DNA of 21,216 nt, from contig NZ_CABMQJ010000040.1 in the NCBI RefSeq assembly GCF_902388705.1, positions 1 through 21,216 of the forward strand, given 5' to 3'. This DNA comes from an uncultured Alistipes sp. Its GTDB lineage: Bacteria > Bacteroidota > Bacteroidia > Bacteroidales > Rikenellaceae. Of this stretch, positions 13,411 through 21,063 are shown piece by piece. The stretch's first letter is position 1; the number at the start of each line of letters is the position of its first letter. The notes under the pieces were generated by a model. It was given only the letters and a program-made list of their open reading frames with translations, searched no databases and was not told the origin of the DNA. Made by a program: the position numbers and the translations under genes.

Positions 13411-14693
13411 TTATGAATAGACTGACATTGAATTTGAGGCTTTGCGCGGCGTTCCTGCTGCTGGGCCTGTGGGGCGCTGCGGCCCAGACCGCCCGCGAGC
13501 AGATTGCGGCCATGCCCGAACGTGCGGGCGGAATCTACCACTCGTACGAGTACCTGCCGGGCGAATCCGTGCCCGTCCCCAAAGGGTATGTCCCTTTTTA
13601 TATCAGCCATTACGGCCGCCACGGCAGCCGCTGGCACACGTCGGAGAGTGTTTACGAAACTCCGCTGAAAATCCTGCGCAAGGCCGCCGCGGCCGATGCG
13701 CTGACGCCCGAAGGCCGTGATTTGCTGGACAAGGTCGAGGTTATCGCCGCCGATGCCAAAGACCGTTACGGCGACCTTTCGCCCCGCGGCGTTGCGGAGC
13801 ACCGGGGCATTGCCGAGCGGATGTTCCGGGCCTATCCCGAAGTTTTCTCGACCAAGGGCGGCCGCGAATGCCTCGTCCAGAGCCGTTCGACGCTCGTGCC
13901 GCGCTGTATTTTGAGCATGGCGGCTTTCAACGAGCGCCTCAAGGAGCTGAACCCGGCGATTCGGATGACCCGCGAGTCGAGCCAGCGTTACATTCCCTAT
14001 ATGAGCAACGGCAAGGGGATAAACTCCCAGCGCGAAGCCTCGGGTGCCGTGGCCGACAGCCTGCAGGCCGTGCTTACGCACCCCGAACGGCTGATGGAGT
14101 CGCTCTTTTCCGATCCCGCGTTCGTGCAGCGCGAGGTGAAAGACCCCGCCAGGCTGATGAACCGGCTATTGGCGCAGGCGGCTATCATGCAGGACGTCGA
14201 TTACCTGGGTATTTCGCTCTACGATTTCTTCACCGACGAGGAGATTTATGCCGCGTGGGAAGCCGAGAATTTCCGCCGCTACGTGATGTTCGGCCCTTCG
14301 AAGCGTTTCGGCGATCCGATTATCGCCGATGCCAAACCCCTGCTGCGCAATATCATAGAAACAGCCGAGGCGGTGATTGGCGGCGAGGAGAATCTCTCGG
14401 CGTCGCTGCGCTTCGGCCACGATGTGAACGTCATTCCGCTGGTGGCGCTGCTGGGCGTCGAAGGCGCTTCGGGCCGTGTGTCGACGCCCGGGGAGGCGGC
14501 CGAAACCTGGCAGATACACCGCGTTTCGCCGATGGCGACCAACGTGCAGTTCATCTTTTTCCGCAATCCCAAAACGGGTGACGTGCGGGTGCGCGTGCTG
14601 CATAACGAGCGCGACGCCAACCTGCCGATTGCGGGTGGCCCCTATTACGAGTGGGAGACGCTGCGCGATTACTGCAAGAAACGCTACGAGTAG
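13404..14693 (+). CDS. Secreted histidine-type phosphatase (phytase/MINPP-like)
   Basis: The product is 429 residues, or 426 if it starts at ATG 13413. A signal peptide (LRLCAAFLLLGLWGAAAQ) with a likely cut after AQ sends it to the periplasm or beyond. The phosphate-binding signature YGRHGSRW (67-74 from the shorter start) gives the nucleophile His70, with Trp where many phytases have Pro. The C-terminal FGHDVNVIPL holds the His336-Asp337 proton-donor pair typical of histidine acid phosphatases. Family members remove phosphate from inositol phosphates and other monoesters; a scavenging role is inferred. Length agrees with the clade-2 family. It follows the cysteine desulfidase-like gene with an ATG inside that gene's stop region, and is closed by a strong terminator. 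Confidence 0.9.
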   Translation: MLIMNRLTLNLRLCAAFLLLGLWGAAAQTAREQIAAMPERAGGIYHSYEYLPGESVPVPKGYVPFYISHYGRHGSRWHTSESVYETPLKILRKAAAADALTPEGRDLLDKVEVIAADAKDRYGDLSPRGVAEHRGIAERMFRAYPEVFSTKGGRECLVQSRSTLVPRCILSMAAFNERLKELNPAIRMTRESSQRYIPYMSNGKGINSQREASGAVADSLQAVLTHPERLMESLFSDPAFVQREVKDPARLMNRLLAQAAIMQDVDYLGISLYDFFTDEEIYAAWEAENFRRYVMFGPSKRFGDPIIADAKPLLRNIIETAEAVIGGEENLSASLRFGHDVNVIPLVALLGVEGASGRVSTPGEAAETWQIHRVSPMATNVQFIFFRNPKTGDVRVRVLHNERDANLPIAGGPYYEWETLRDYCKKRYE

Positions 14694-14704
14694 CGGGCGC
14701 TGTT

Positions 14705-14746
14705 AAAACGGAGCGCAGGGCCTTCTGGCCCTGCGCTCCGTTTTTT
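14705..14746 (+). terminator. Strong rho-independent terminator of the phosphatase operon
   Basis: A perfect 18-base-pair stem (AAAACGGAGCGCAGGGCC and its mirror) closes a TTCT loop and ends in six T residues. It begins 11 bases after the stop codon. Confidence 0.95.
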
Positions 14747-14930
14747 ATGTTGCCGGTTCCTGGCTGTGGGTTTTTCCGGGACTGCGGACCCGCGGGAGAT
14801 GCCCGTCGGGCTGCGCCTTTTCGTCCGGCCGGGACATTGCCGCCCCGCATTGCAGGTGCTGTTTCGCGCGAGCCCTGTTGCGCTCGCTGCGAGAGGTATT
14901 TATCCGGCTTGGTTATGCCTGTGCGGCGGT

Positions 14931-16157
14931 TTAATGGAAAATCGTCTTGACGATGATACCCGTGGCTCCCTGGTGGCGGGTCGTGTAATCCTTGGCGATG
15001 CGGCTGGTTTTCTGCAGGAACTCTTCGTTGTCGCGCAAGGGGACGAACCACGCGCGCAGTTCGTCGTAATCCTTGACCGACCGTGCTGCGCCGAGCGTTA
15101 CGAGGTCGCGGGCCTCCTTGAATTTCCGGTAGTTGGGGCCGAACGCCACCGGAAGCCCGAACGTCGCGGCCTCCAGCGTGTTGTGGATGCCCACGCCGAA
15201 TCCTCCGCCGATGTAGCTCCACGCGGCATAGCCGTAGACCGATGAGAGAATTCCCATCGTGTCGAGAATCAGCAGCTGTTTCGAACCGTATGCCGTGTGC
15301 GGCGTACAGCGGGTGTAGCGCAACGCGCCGCCTTTGGTTTCGGCCATGAGGCGTTCGATGCGCCCCTCGTCCATTTCATGCGGGGCGACGATGAACTTTA
15401 CCTCGGGGTTGTCGTTCATCAGGCGAATCAGCAGCTCCTCGTCGGGGCCCCAGGTCGAGCCGGCCACGAAGATGCGCCTGTCGCCTTTGAAACGCTCGAT
15501 GACGTCGATATGCTTGGCGGCTTTGGCAATCTCCGCCACGCGGTCGAAACGGGTGTCGCCCGCGACGATTACGTTGTCGAAGCCCAGGCCGGCCAGCAGT
15601 TTCTTCGATTCGTCGTTCTGCACGAACATCACGTCGAACGACTCCAGCGCCTGCCGCCACATGCCTCCGTAGGGGCGGAAGAAAATCGAGTTGCGGCGGA
15701 AGATGGCTGAAACGATGTAGCTGCGCACCTTGCGGCGGCGCAGTTCGCGCAGCAGGTTGAGCCAGAACTCGTATTTTACGAAGATTGCGATTTCGGGATG
15801 TGCGGCGTCGAGGAACCGGCGGGCGTTGCGGGGCGTGTCGATCGGCAGGTAGAAGATGTAATCCGCGCCCGGATAGTTCTTGCGGATTTCGTAACCCGAC
15901 GGCGAGAAGAACGTGAGCAGGATTTTGTATTCGGGGTGTGTTTTGCGGATTCGCTCGATGATGGGACGCCCCTGCTCGAATTCGCCGAGCGACGCCACGT
16001 GCACCCATACGATGCGGGCGGCGGGGTCGATGGCTTCGGCCATGCGTTTGAGGAGATCCTTGCGGCCGTCGAGCCACAGCCGTGCCTTCGGATGCCTCGG
16101 TGCAACGAGCCGGATGACCCATACGTAGAGCGTCAGACCGAAATTATATAACCACAT
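14931..16157 (-). CDS. waaA: 3-deoxy-D-manno-octulosonic acid (Kdo) transferase
   Basis: The product is 408 residues, family-typical. It moves Kdo from CMP-Kdo onto lipid A precursor at the inner face of the inner membrane, joining lipid A to the LPS core. The first 20 residues are a hydrophobic membrane anchor. VWVHVASLGEFEQGRPIIE (50-68) includes the catalytic Glu59. The C-terminal half has the GT-B donor-binding segment FVAGSTWGPDEE, FIVAPHEMDEGRIE and the YIGGGFGVGIHNTLEAATFG loop. The start at 16157 places the anchor as in relatives. It is the last gene of the minus-strand run, but it has its own promoter and a leader of about 100 bases with inverted repeats. Confidence 0.95.
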   Translation of the reverse strand: MWLYNFGLTLYVWVIRLVAPRHPKARLWLDGRKDLLKRMAEAIDPAARIVWVHVASLGEFEQGRPIIERIRKTHPEYKILLTFFSPSGYEIRKNYPGADYIFYLPIDTPRNARRFLDAAHPEIAIFVKYEFWLNLLRELRRRKVRSYIVSAIFRRNSIFFRPYGGMWRQALESFDVMFVQNDESKKLLAGLGFDNVIVAGDTRFDRVAEIAKAAKHIDVIERFKGDRRIFVAGSTWGPDEELLIRLMNDNPEVKFIVAPHEMDEGRIERLMAETKGGALRYTRCTPHTAYGSKQLLILDTMGILSSVYGYAAWSYIGGGFGVGIHNTLEAATFGLPVAFGPNYRKFKEARDLVTLGAARSVKDYDELRAWFVPLRDNEEFLQKTSRIAKDYTTRHQGATGIIVKTIFH

Positions 16158-16230
16158 CGTTGTTTACGGTTTGCGGTGTTGAGATACTTTTGTTAACTGT
16201 TGCCGGATGTGCGACCCGGCTTTCTTCCCG

Positions 16231-16245
16231 GCTCTGTAACAGAGC
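16231..16245. repeat. Small hairpin in the waaA leader
   Basis: GCTCTG and CAGAGC pair around a three-base loop. It would form in the 5' untranslated part of the waaA mRNA, about 75 bases before the start codon. Function unknown. Confidence 0.35.
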
Positions 16246-16258
16246 GTTCGAATTTTAG

Positions 16259-16286
16259 TCCGACAAAGGTAGCATATTTTGTCGGA
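16259..16286. promoter_or_regulatory. Inverted repeat over the waaA -7 box, candidate operator
   Basis: TCCGACAAA (16259-16267) and TTTGTCGGA (16278-16286) are perfect 9-base arms around a 10-base spacer. The repeat covers the waaA -7 box (16264-16271). No T run follows on the minus strand, so it suits an operator better than a terminator for yraN. The regulator is unknown. Confidence 0.45.
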
Positions 16287-16295
16287 AAAGCAAAA
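16264..16295 (-). promoter_or_regulatory. waaA promoter
   Basis: Minus-strand TTTTG (16295-16291), 19 bases, then TACCTTTG (16271-16264), a near-perfect -33/-7 pair. It overlaps the end of yraN. Transcription would start near 16258. Confidence 0.6.
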
Positions 16296-16661
16296 TCACC
16301 AGTTATATTCCATTGCCTGCCCTACGAGGCGCACCTCCGTGCTTCCGTCCGGCATTACGTCCACGGCCGCCAGGTCGAATTGCGGCTCGGCCTGCTCGCC
16401 CGTGACGGCCAGGTAGCGCAGGGCCGCCTGTGTCAGGGCCCGGAACTTCTGGGGCGTGACGGCCGCTTCGGGCGGGGTGAGGGAGCCCGCCCGGCGGGTC
16501 TTGACCTCCACGAAGTGTACGACGCCCGCTTTGCGGGCTACGATGTCCAGTTCGTAGCGGCCCCAGCGCCAGTTGAGGGCGCATATCTCGTACCCCGCGC
16601 GGCGGAGGTATTCCGTCGCGGCGCGCTCGCCCGCGCGTCCCGTTTCGGCTGCCGTGCTCAT
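16296..16661 (-). CDS. yraN: YraN-family (UPF0102) endonuclease-like protein
   Basis: The product is 121 residues. It shows the family's short pattern: GRAGERAATEYLRRAGYEI near the start, then RWGRYELDIVARK and VVHFVEVKTRR, a PD-(D/E)xK-like nuclease core with candidate acidic residues in ELDI and EVK. The biochemical role of the family is not settled; a link to DNA processing is inferred from the fold. The gene starts 5 bases after the tyrA stop, so it is in the same transcript. It ends next to the waaA promoter. Length and motif order are normal. Confidence 0.9.
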   Translation of the reverse strand: MSTAAETGRAGERAATEYLRRAGYEICALNWRWGRYELDIVARKAGVVHFVEVKTRRAGSLTPPEAAVTPQKFRALTQAALRYLAVTGEQAEPQFDLAAVDVMPDGSTEVRLVGQAMEYNW

Positions 16662-16666
16662 GCGCT

Positions 16667-17509
16667 TCAGTGGATGATACGCTGGATTGAGTTGGCCCGG
16701 TCGAAAGCGGCTTTCAGCCCTTCGGTGTCGTCGCGCTCGAGCATCCGGCGCATGATTTGCAGCTGGTGGATATGCTCGCGCAGCACGTCGAGCACGTTGT
16801 ATTTGTTGCGCAGCAGAATCGGCACCCAGGTCGCCGCCGAACTCTTCGCCAGACGCACGGTGCTTTCGAAACCGCCGCCCGCCAGGTCGAAGATGTGCCG
16901 CTCCTCGCGCTCTTTTTCGAGGACGGTGAGCGCCAGCGCGAACGAGGTGACGTGGGAGATGTGCGACACGTAAGCCGCGTGCAGGTCGTGCTCCTCGGCC
17001 TCCATGTAGACCACCGGCGCCTCCAGCGTGCGGAATATGCGTTCCACCGTCGACAGCGCGTCGGCGTCGCTGCGCCCGGTTTCGCACAGCACGACGTTGC
17101 GGCCCGTGAAAGCGCCGTGCTGCGCAGCCCTCGGGCCGCTGTACTCGGTGCCCCACATCGGGTGTACGGCCACGAAACGCCCGCGGCGCGCGTGCATCGA
17201 GATAACCTCGCACAACTCGGCTTTGATGGAGCCCATGTCCATCACCACCTGCCTGTCGGTCACCCGGTTGAGGACTTTGACGGCCATCAGGGGAATGGTG
17301 TCGACGGGCGTGGCCAGTACAATCAGGTCGGCCGATGCAATTCCCTCATCGAGGGTGACGATACGGTCGGCCAGCCCGAGCCGCAGGGCTTCGGCGGCGT
17401 TCTGCTCCGAATTTTCGACGCCGAGTATTTCATCCGCAATGCCGCGGTCGCGCAATGCGAGGGCAAAAGAGCCTCCTATGAGGCCCAGACCCGCAATCAG
17501 AATTTTCAT
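16667..17509 (-). CDS. tyrA: Prephenate dehydrogenase (TyrA)
   Basis: The product is 280 residues. The NAD(P)-binding GLGLIGGSFALAL (7-19) opens the protein; HPMWGTEYSGP (116-126) contains the active-site His of the prephenate dehydrogenase family, and a later HISHVTSFALAL helix belongs to the dimer-forming C-terminal domain. It oxidatively decarboxylates prephenate (or arogenate) to the tyrosine precursor. There is no fused chorismate mutase and no ACT domain. An in-frame ATG 46 codons upstream lies inside pepE, and those residues look non-native, so the start at 17509 is taken. Other aromatic-pathway genes are not adjacent. A GC-rich hairpin occupies the 52-base gap to pepE. Confidence 0.94.
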   Translation of the reverse strand: MKILIAGLGLIGGSFALALRDRGIADEILGVENSEQNAAEALRLGLADRIVTLDEGIASADLIVLATPVDTIPLMAVKVLNRVTDRQVVMDMGSIKAELCEVISMHARRGRFVAVHPMWGTEYSGPRAAQHGAFTGRNVVLCETGRSDADALSTVERIFRTLEAPVVYMEAEEHDLHAAYVSHISHVTSFALALTVLEKEREERHIFDLAGGGFESTVRLAKSSAATWVPILLRNKYNVLDVLREHIHQLQIMRRMLERDDTEGLKAAFDRANSIQRIIH

Positions 17510-17532
17510 ACCTATATATAATATGTTATTTT

Positions 17533-17557
17533 CGGCCCGGAATCGCTCTCCGGGCCG
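17533..17557. terminator. GC-rich hairpin between pepE and tyrA
   Basis: CGGCCCGG and CCGGGCCG form an 8-base-pair stem with a 9-base loop. On the minus strand it is followed by an A-rich, not T-rich, stretch (GAAAATAAC), so it is a weak terminator at best. It could be a processing or attenuating hairpin ahead of tyrA. Confidence 0.4.
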
Positions 17558-17561
17558 GGTA

Positions 17562-18263
17562 TCAGGCCAGGAACGACAGGTCGCCGCCCGGTTCGACTTC
17601 AAACGTTTCCGTTCCTTTGCGGAACATGCGCATCGGGCGGCTGCCAATCAGCTCCAGCTTCCCGTCCTCGCAGCGGAGCATGCACCCCTCGCGCAGCCCG
17701 GCCACCCAGCGGCGCGGATTGGCCTCGATGTATTCGAGTATGCGCTGCTCGCGCGTTTCCCCGGCGTGCCCTTCGGGATTGGCGTCGAGGTAGTGGGGGT
17801 TGATCTGGAACTTCACCGCCCCGATGGCTTTGAACGACTGCGGCTCGACGATGGGCATGTCGTTTGTGGTGCAGATGGTCGGGCAGGCCACGTTGCTGCC
17901 CGCCGACCACCCGACGTAGGGTGTCCCGGACTTGATTTTGCGCAGGATGGCGGTCATAAGTCCCTGTTCCTGCATCTTTTTGGCCAGTGCGAACGTGTTG
18001 CCCCCGCCGACGCAGACGGCTTCCGCCTCGCGCACCATGCGTGCGGGATCCTTGGCCCGGTGTACCGAACGGACGCGGATGCCCAGCTCCGAAAAACGCG
18101 CCTGGACTTTCTTTTCATACTCGGCGTAGGAAAAAGTTACGGCGGCATAGGGAACGAATACGATTTCGCGCACGCCCTGCAGGAAACGCCCGATTTCAGG
18201 CATCGGATAGCGGAGATATTCCTCCCCGGCATTGGTCGAATTCGAGATCAGAAGCAGTTTCAT
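17562..18263 (-). CDS. pepE: Dipeptidase E (alpha-aspartyl dipeptidase)
   Basis: The product is 233 residues, close to the 229 of enteric PepE. It is a class I glutamine-amidotransferase-like serine peptidase that cuts dipeptides with N-terminal aspartate. GGGNTF (87-91 region), the nucleophile elbow GWSAGSN with Ser120, Asp135 in TTNDMPI, and His157 in NPHYLD fall at the same numbers as the Ser120/Asp135/His157 triad I recall for Salmonella PepE. It is cytoplasmic and helps use peptide aspartate. The gene heads the minus-strand run and diverges from acpP over an AT-rich promoter region. Confidence 0.94.
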   Translation of the reverse strand: MKLLLISNSTNAGEEYLRYPMPEIGRFLQGVREIVFVPYAAVTFSYAEYEKKVQARFSELGIRVRSVHRAKDPARMVREAEAVCVGGGNTFALAKKMQEQGLMTAILRKIKSGTPYVGWSAGSNVACPTICTTNDMPIVEPQSFKAIGAVKFQINPHYLDANPEGHAGETREQRILEYIEANPRRWVAGLREGCMLRCEDGKLELIGSRPMRMFRKGTETFEVEPGGDLSFLA

Positions 18264-18340
18264 AAGGATATGGTTTTGAATCGATTAATTAAAAAAATGT
18301 GCTAAATGTCGAAAAAGTTGTGAATAAAAAAAAGGTTCGT

Positions 18341-18374
18341 TTTGTCAAAAGTAATAAAAAAAGTGTTACTTTTG
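18341..18374 (+). promoter_or_regulatory. Promoter of acpP-fabF-rnc
   Basis: TTTG (18341-18344) and TACTTTTG (18367-18374) with 22 bases between. The leader is about 65 bases, AT-rich and without a Shine-Dalgarno site, as expected for strongly expressed Bacteroidetes genes. Confidence 0.65.
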
Positions 18375-18381
18375 CGCAAAA
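18346..18381 (-). promoter_or_regulatory. Promoter of pepE, interlocked with the acpP promoter
   Basis: Minus-strand TTTTG (18381-18377) and TACTTTTG (18353-18346), 23 bases apart. The two divergent -7 boxes form a 9-base inverted repeat, CAAAAGTAA and TTACTTTTG. Each -33 element abuts the other promoter's -7 box. Confidence 0.5.
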
Positions 18382-18441
18382 TTACCTCGGAAATACCAAA
18401 GAACTATTTCCAAATAATTGTTTAACTAAAAATTTAAAATT

Positions 18442-18678
18442 ATGTCAGAAGTTCAATCAAAAGTTGTCGAGATTATCGTCGACAAACTGGGAGTCAAAGA
18501 GTCGGAGGTAGTGCCCGAAGCAAGCTTCACCAACCACCTGGGTGCAGACTCGCTCGACACTGTAGAGCTCATCATGGAGTTCGAGAAGGCTTTCGATATT
18601 CAGATTCCGGACGAGGACGCTGAAAAGATCGCTACCGTAGGTGATGCTATCAAGTACATCGAAGAGCACAAGAAATAA
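18442..18678 (+). CDS. acpP: Acyl carrier protein
   Basis: The product is 78 residues and acidic. The phosphopantetheine site is Ser37 in GADSLDTVELIM (34-45), after which helix III carries the usual FEKAFDIQIPDEDAEKI. Once converted by holo-ACP synthase it carries growing acyl chains for fatty acid and lipid A synthesis in the cytoplasm. It begins a run with fabF 45 bases downstream and rnc after that. Codon use is less GC-extreme than in neighbours, in keeping with high expression. The start at 18442 is the first ATG in frame after the promoter that gives the normal N-terminus. Confidence 0.98.
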   Translation: MSEVQSKVVEIIVDKLGVKESEVVPEASFTNHLGADSLDTVELIMEFEKAFDIQIPDEDAEKIATVGDAIKYIEEHKK

Positions 18679-18723
18679 TTTTCACTTAAAGAGTTTTCAC
18701 AGCCTCTTTAAAGCCTTAAATTT

Positions 18724-19971
18724 ATGATAGAAAGAAGAGTAGTTGTTACGGGCATCGGTACGATAAACCCGCTCGGTAATAATATTGAGGAGTATTTTTC
18801 GAATTTGGAAAAGGGAGTCAGCGGTGCCGCACCGATTACTCATTTCGATGCAGAAAAGTTTAAGACGAAGTTCGCTTGTGAAGTAAAGAATTACGACTCG
18901 ACGCTGTATTTCGACCGCAAGGAGGTACGCAAGTACGACCTCTTTACCCAATATGCCCTGATCGCGGCCACGCAGGCCGTGGAGGATTCCGGACTCGATC
19001 TGGAAACCGTGGACAAGGAACAGGTAGGCGTAATATGGAGTTCGGGCATCGGAGGAATCAAGTCTTTCTTCGATGAGTGTCTGGGCTGGGCCGCAGGGGA
19101 TGGAACCCCGCGGTTTAGCCCGTTCTTTATTCCGCGCATGATTTCCGACATCGCAGCGGGTTTCATCTCCATGAAGTACGGCTTCATGGGCCCGAACTAC
19201 TGCACCGTGTCGGCCTGCGCCTCTTCGAACCACGGCATGATGGACGCCATGAACGCTATCCGTTACGGCAAGGCCGACGTGATGGTGACGGGCGGATCGG
19301 AAGCCGCGGTCAACGAGCCGAGTGTCGGCGGTTTCAACTCCATGCAGGCGCTTTCCACGCGCAACGACGATCCCACGCACGCTTCGCGTCCTTTCGACAA
19401 GGATCGTGACGGCTTCGTGATCGGCGAGGGTGCGGGCGCCCTGGTTTTCGAGGAGTACGAGCACGCCAAGGCGCGCGGTGCGAAAATTTACTGCGAGGTC
19501 GTCGGCGGAGGCTGTTCGGCCGACGCTTACCACTTCACCGCGCCCCATCCCGAGGGAAAGGGTGCCATGAAGTCGATGCGCGACGCCATCAAGGATGCCG
19601 GCATCAAACCAGAAGATATTGATTACGTGAACGTTCACGGCACTTCGACCCCCGCGGGCGACATCCCCGAACTGAAAGCTGTCGCCGGTGTATTGGGTGA
19701 CCACGTCTATAACATCAATATCTCTTCCACCAAGTCGATGACGGGACACCTGCTGGGTGCCGCCGGAGCTGCCGAGGCCCTGGCCTGCATCTTCGCCATC
19801 ACGCACGGCGTGGTTCCCCCGACCATCAACTGCGAGAACCTCGACCCGGAGATCGACCCGAACCTGAACCTGACGCTGAACAAGGCGCAGAAGCGCGAAG
19901 TGAAATGCGCGTTGAGCAATACGTTCGGTTTCGGCGGACACAACTCCACGGTCATTTTCCGTAAAATCTGA
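18724..19971 (+). CDS. fabF: 3-oxoacyl-ACP synthase II
   Basis: The product is 415 residues, normal for KAS II. The Cys-His-His triad is complete: Cys165 in VSACASS, His305 in NVHGTSTPAGD and His342 in SMTGHLLGAAG. It condenses malonyl-ACP with acyl-ACP in the elongation step and is cytoplasmic. The N-terminal RRVVVTGIGTINPLG and C-terminal ALSNTFGFGGHNSTVIF close the thiolase fold. The neighbouring acpP supplies its carrier. The HGTSTPAGD loop has AGD where enterobacterial FabF has LND, a variation I take as lineage-specific rather than disabling. A third condensing enzyme type could be confused with it, but the position after acpP makes FabF the best name. Confidence 0.97.
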   Translation: MIERRVVVTGIGTINPLGNNIEEYFSNLEKGVSGAAPITHFDAEKFKTKFACEVKNYDSTLYFDRKEVRKYDLFTQYALIAATQAVEDSGLDLETVDKEQVGVIWSSGIGGIKSFFDECLGWAAGDGTPRFSPFFIPRMISDIAAGFISMKYGFMGPNYCTVSACASSNHGMMDAMNAIRYGKADVMVTGGSEAAVNEPSVGGFNSMQALSTRNDDPTHASRPFDKDRDGFVIGEGAGALVFEEYEHAKARGAKIYCEVVGGGCSADAYHFTAPHPEGKGAMKSMRDAIKDAGIKPEDIDYVNVHGTSTPAGDIPELKAVAGVLGDHVYNINISSTKSMTGHLLGAAGAAEALACIFAITHGVVPPTINCENLDPEIDPNLNLTLNKAQKREVKCALSNTFGFGGHNSTVIFRKI

Positions 19972-19990
19972 TTCCTTAACCGTCCGGGCC

Positions 19991-20764
19991 GTGTTGGATT
20001 TCATATTACGCCCTTTCAAAAGGAACTTCGGGCGGGACAAGGCGTATTACAGGATCGTCGATGACATGTTCGGGTTTATCCCGCACAACATCGAACTTTA
20101 CAAGCTGGCTTTGATTCACAAGTCAGCTTCTTTGGTTCTGGAGGACGGGCAGGCCGTCAACAACGAGCGGCTCGAGTTCCTCGGGGACGCCGTAATCGAG
20201 GCGGTCACCTCCGACTACCTTTTCATCGAATATCCCGACCGCGACGAGGGCTTCCTCACGCAGCTGCGGTCGAAAATCGTATCGCGCCAGTCGCTCAACG
20301 AGCTTGCCGTGAAGATCGGGCTGGACAGCCAGGTCATCGCCAACGGCAGCACGAGTGTCACGCAGAAGCACATTTACGGCGACGCTTTCGAGGCGATGAT
20401 GGGGGCGGTTTACCTCGACCAGGGCTATGATTTCGTCAACCGGCTGCTCATCAACCGCATCTATTTCCGGCTCCTGAACCTCGACGAGCTGACCGAGTCG
20501 GAAACCGATTTCAAGAGCCGCCTGATCGAATGGTGCCAGAAGAACCGGCACAAGATTGTTTTCCGCACGGGCAACGACAAGGAGTACGCTGCGAATCATC
20601 CGGTTTTTTACTCCACGGTGCTGGTCGACGGCATCGAGGTGGGACACGGCTCCGGCGACTCGAAGAAGGAGGCCGAGCAGAGCGCCGCATTCTCCGTGGC
20701 GGAGTATATGAGCGACGAACAGTGCGCTTCGCTGCTGGACAAGTTCGATAAACTGGCGAAATAA
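19991..20764 (+). CDS. rnc: Ribonuclease III
   Basis: The product is 257 residues starting at GTG 19991, 19 bases after fabF; no ATG gives a full N-terminus. It cuts double-stranded RNA in rRNA maturation and mRNA decay. The signature NERLEFLGDAV (58-68) is intact with acidic residues Glu62 and Asp66, and GDAFEAMMGAVYLDQG (130-145) gives Asp131 and Glu134 of the metal site. The double-stranded RNA-binding domain (about 183-250) follows, ending in GDSKKEAEQSAAFSVAEYM. The acpP-fabF-rnc order is a common bacterial arrangement. About 20 extra N-terminal residues (RPFKRNFGRDKAYY) are usual in Bacteroidetes members. Confidence 0.96.
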   Translation: MLDFILRPFKRNFGRDKAYYRIVDDMFGFIPHNIELYKLALIHKSASLVLEDGQAVNNERLEFLGDAVIEAVTSDYLFIEYPDRDEGFLTQLRSKIVSRQSLNELAVKIGLDSQVIANGSTSVTQKHIYGDAFEAMMGAVYLDQGYDFVNRLLINRIYFRLLNLDELTESETDFKSRLIEWCQKNRHKIVFRTGNDKEYAANHPVFYSTVLVDGIEVGHGSGDSKKEAEQSAAFSVAEYMSDEQCASLLDKFDKLAK

Positions 20765-21063
20765 CTCCGGGTTATCCGCCGCCTGGCCGGACTACGTGCG
20801 AGTGGCAGCCTGTGTGGTGCGTACTATTGTTTAAATCAGCTTGTTGCTGTGCGAGTGCGTGCGGGGCGGCCGGCGGCTGGCTGTCGGCTTCGATAACTTT
20901 TCCGAATAAGGCTGCTGCCGTTACGGCGCTGAAAGGCTTGCCGCCGAGGCGGTTGAGCCCGATACGGACCCGATAACTTTCCCGAATGGGCCTGCCGCCG
21001 GTGCTGCGGGCCGGACTGCGGTCGGAGCGCTTGGCCCGACATGAATCCGATAATCCTTTCCGC
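20765..21063 (+). repeat. Gene-free stretch with degenerate tandem units of about 80 bases
   Basis: No coding region is convincing here. Two copies of a 17-base motif, CGATAACTTT(T/C)CCGAAT, lie at 20891-20907 and 20971-20987, differing at one base; similarity extends to 25 of 30 bases. A looser third copy at 21048-21065 runs into the radC start codon. Copy spacing is 80 and 77 bases, and the intervening sequence is also weakly alike (for example TTGAGCCCGATACGGACC and TTGGCCCGACATGAATCC). I read it as a decayed tandem duplication. No terminator is evident after rnc. Confidence 0.5.

Noticed and set aside
13404..13413. Deciding between two start codons of the phosphatase
   Set aside because: Both ATG 13404 and ATG 13413 give a good signal peptide and neither has a ribosome site. 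I kept the longer one without strong grounds.
14747..14930. A possible small gene or RNA between the phosphatase terminator and waaA
   Set aside because: I found no start with coding-like codons, no promoter box and no strong hairpin in these 184 bases.
18697..20040. A 447-codon open frame opposite fabF
   Set aside because: fabF has a complete catalytic triad and full length; the opposite frame is Val/Arg/His-rich and has no recognisable domain.
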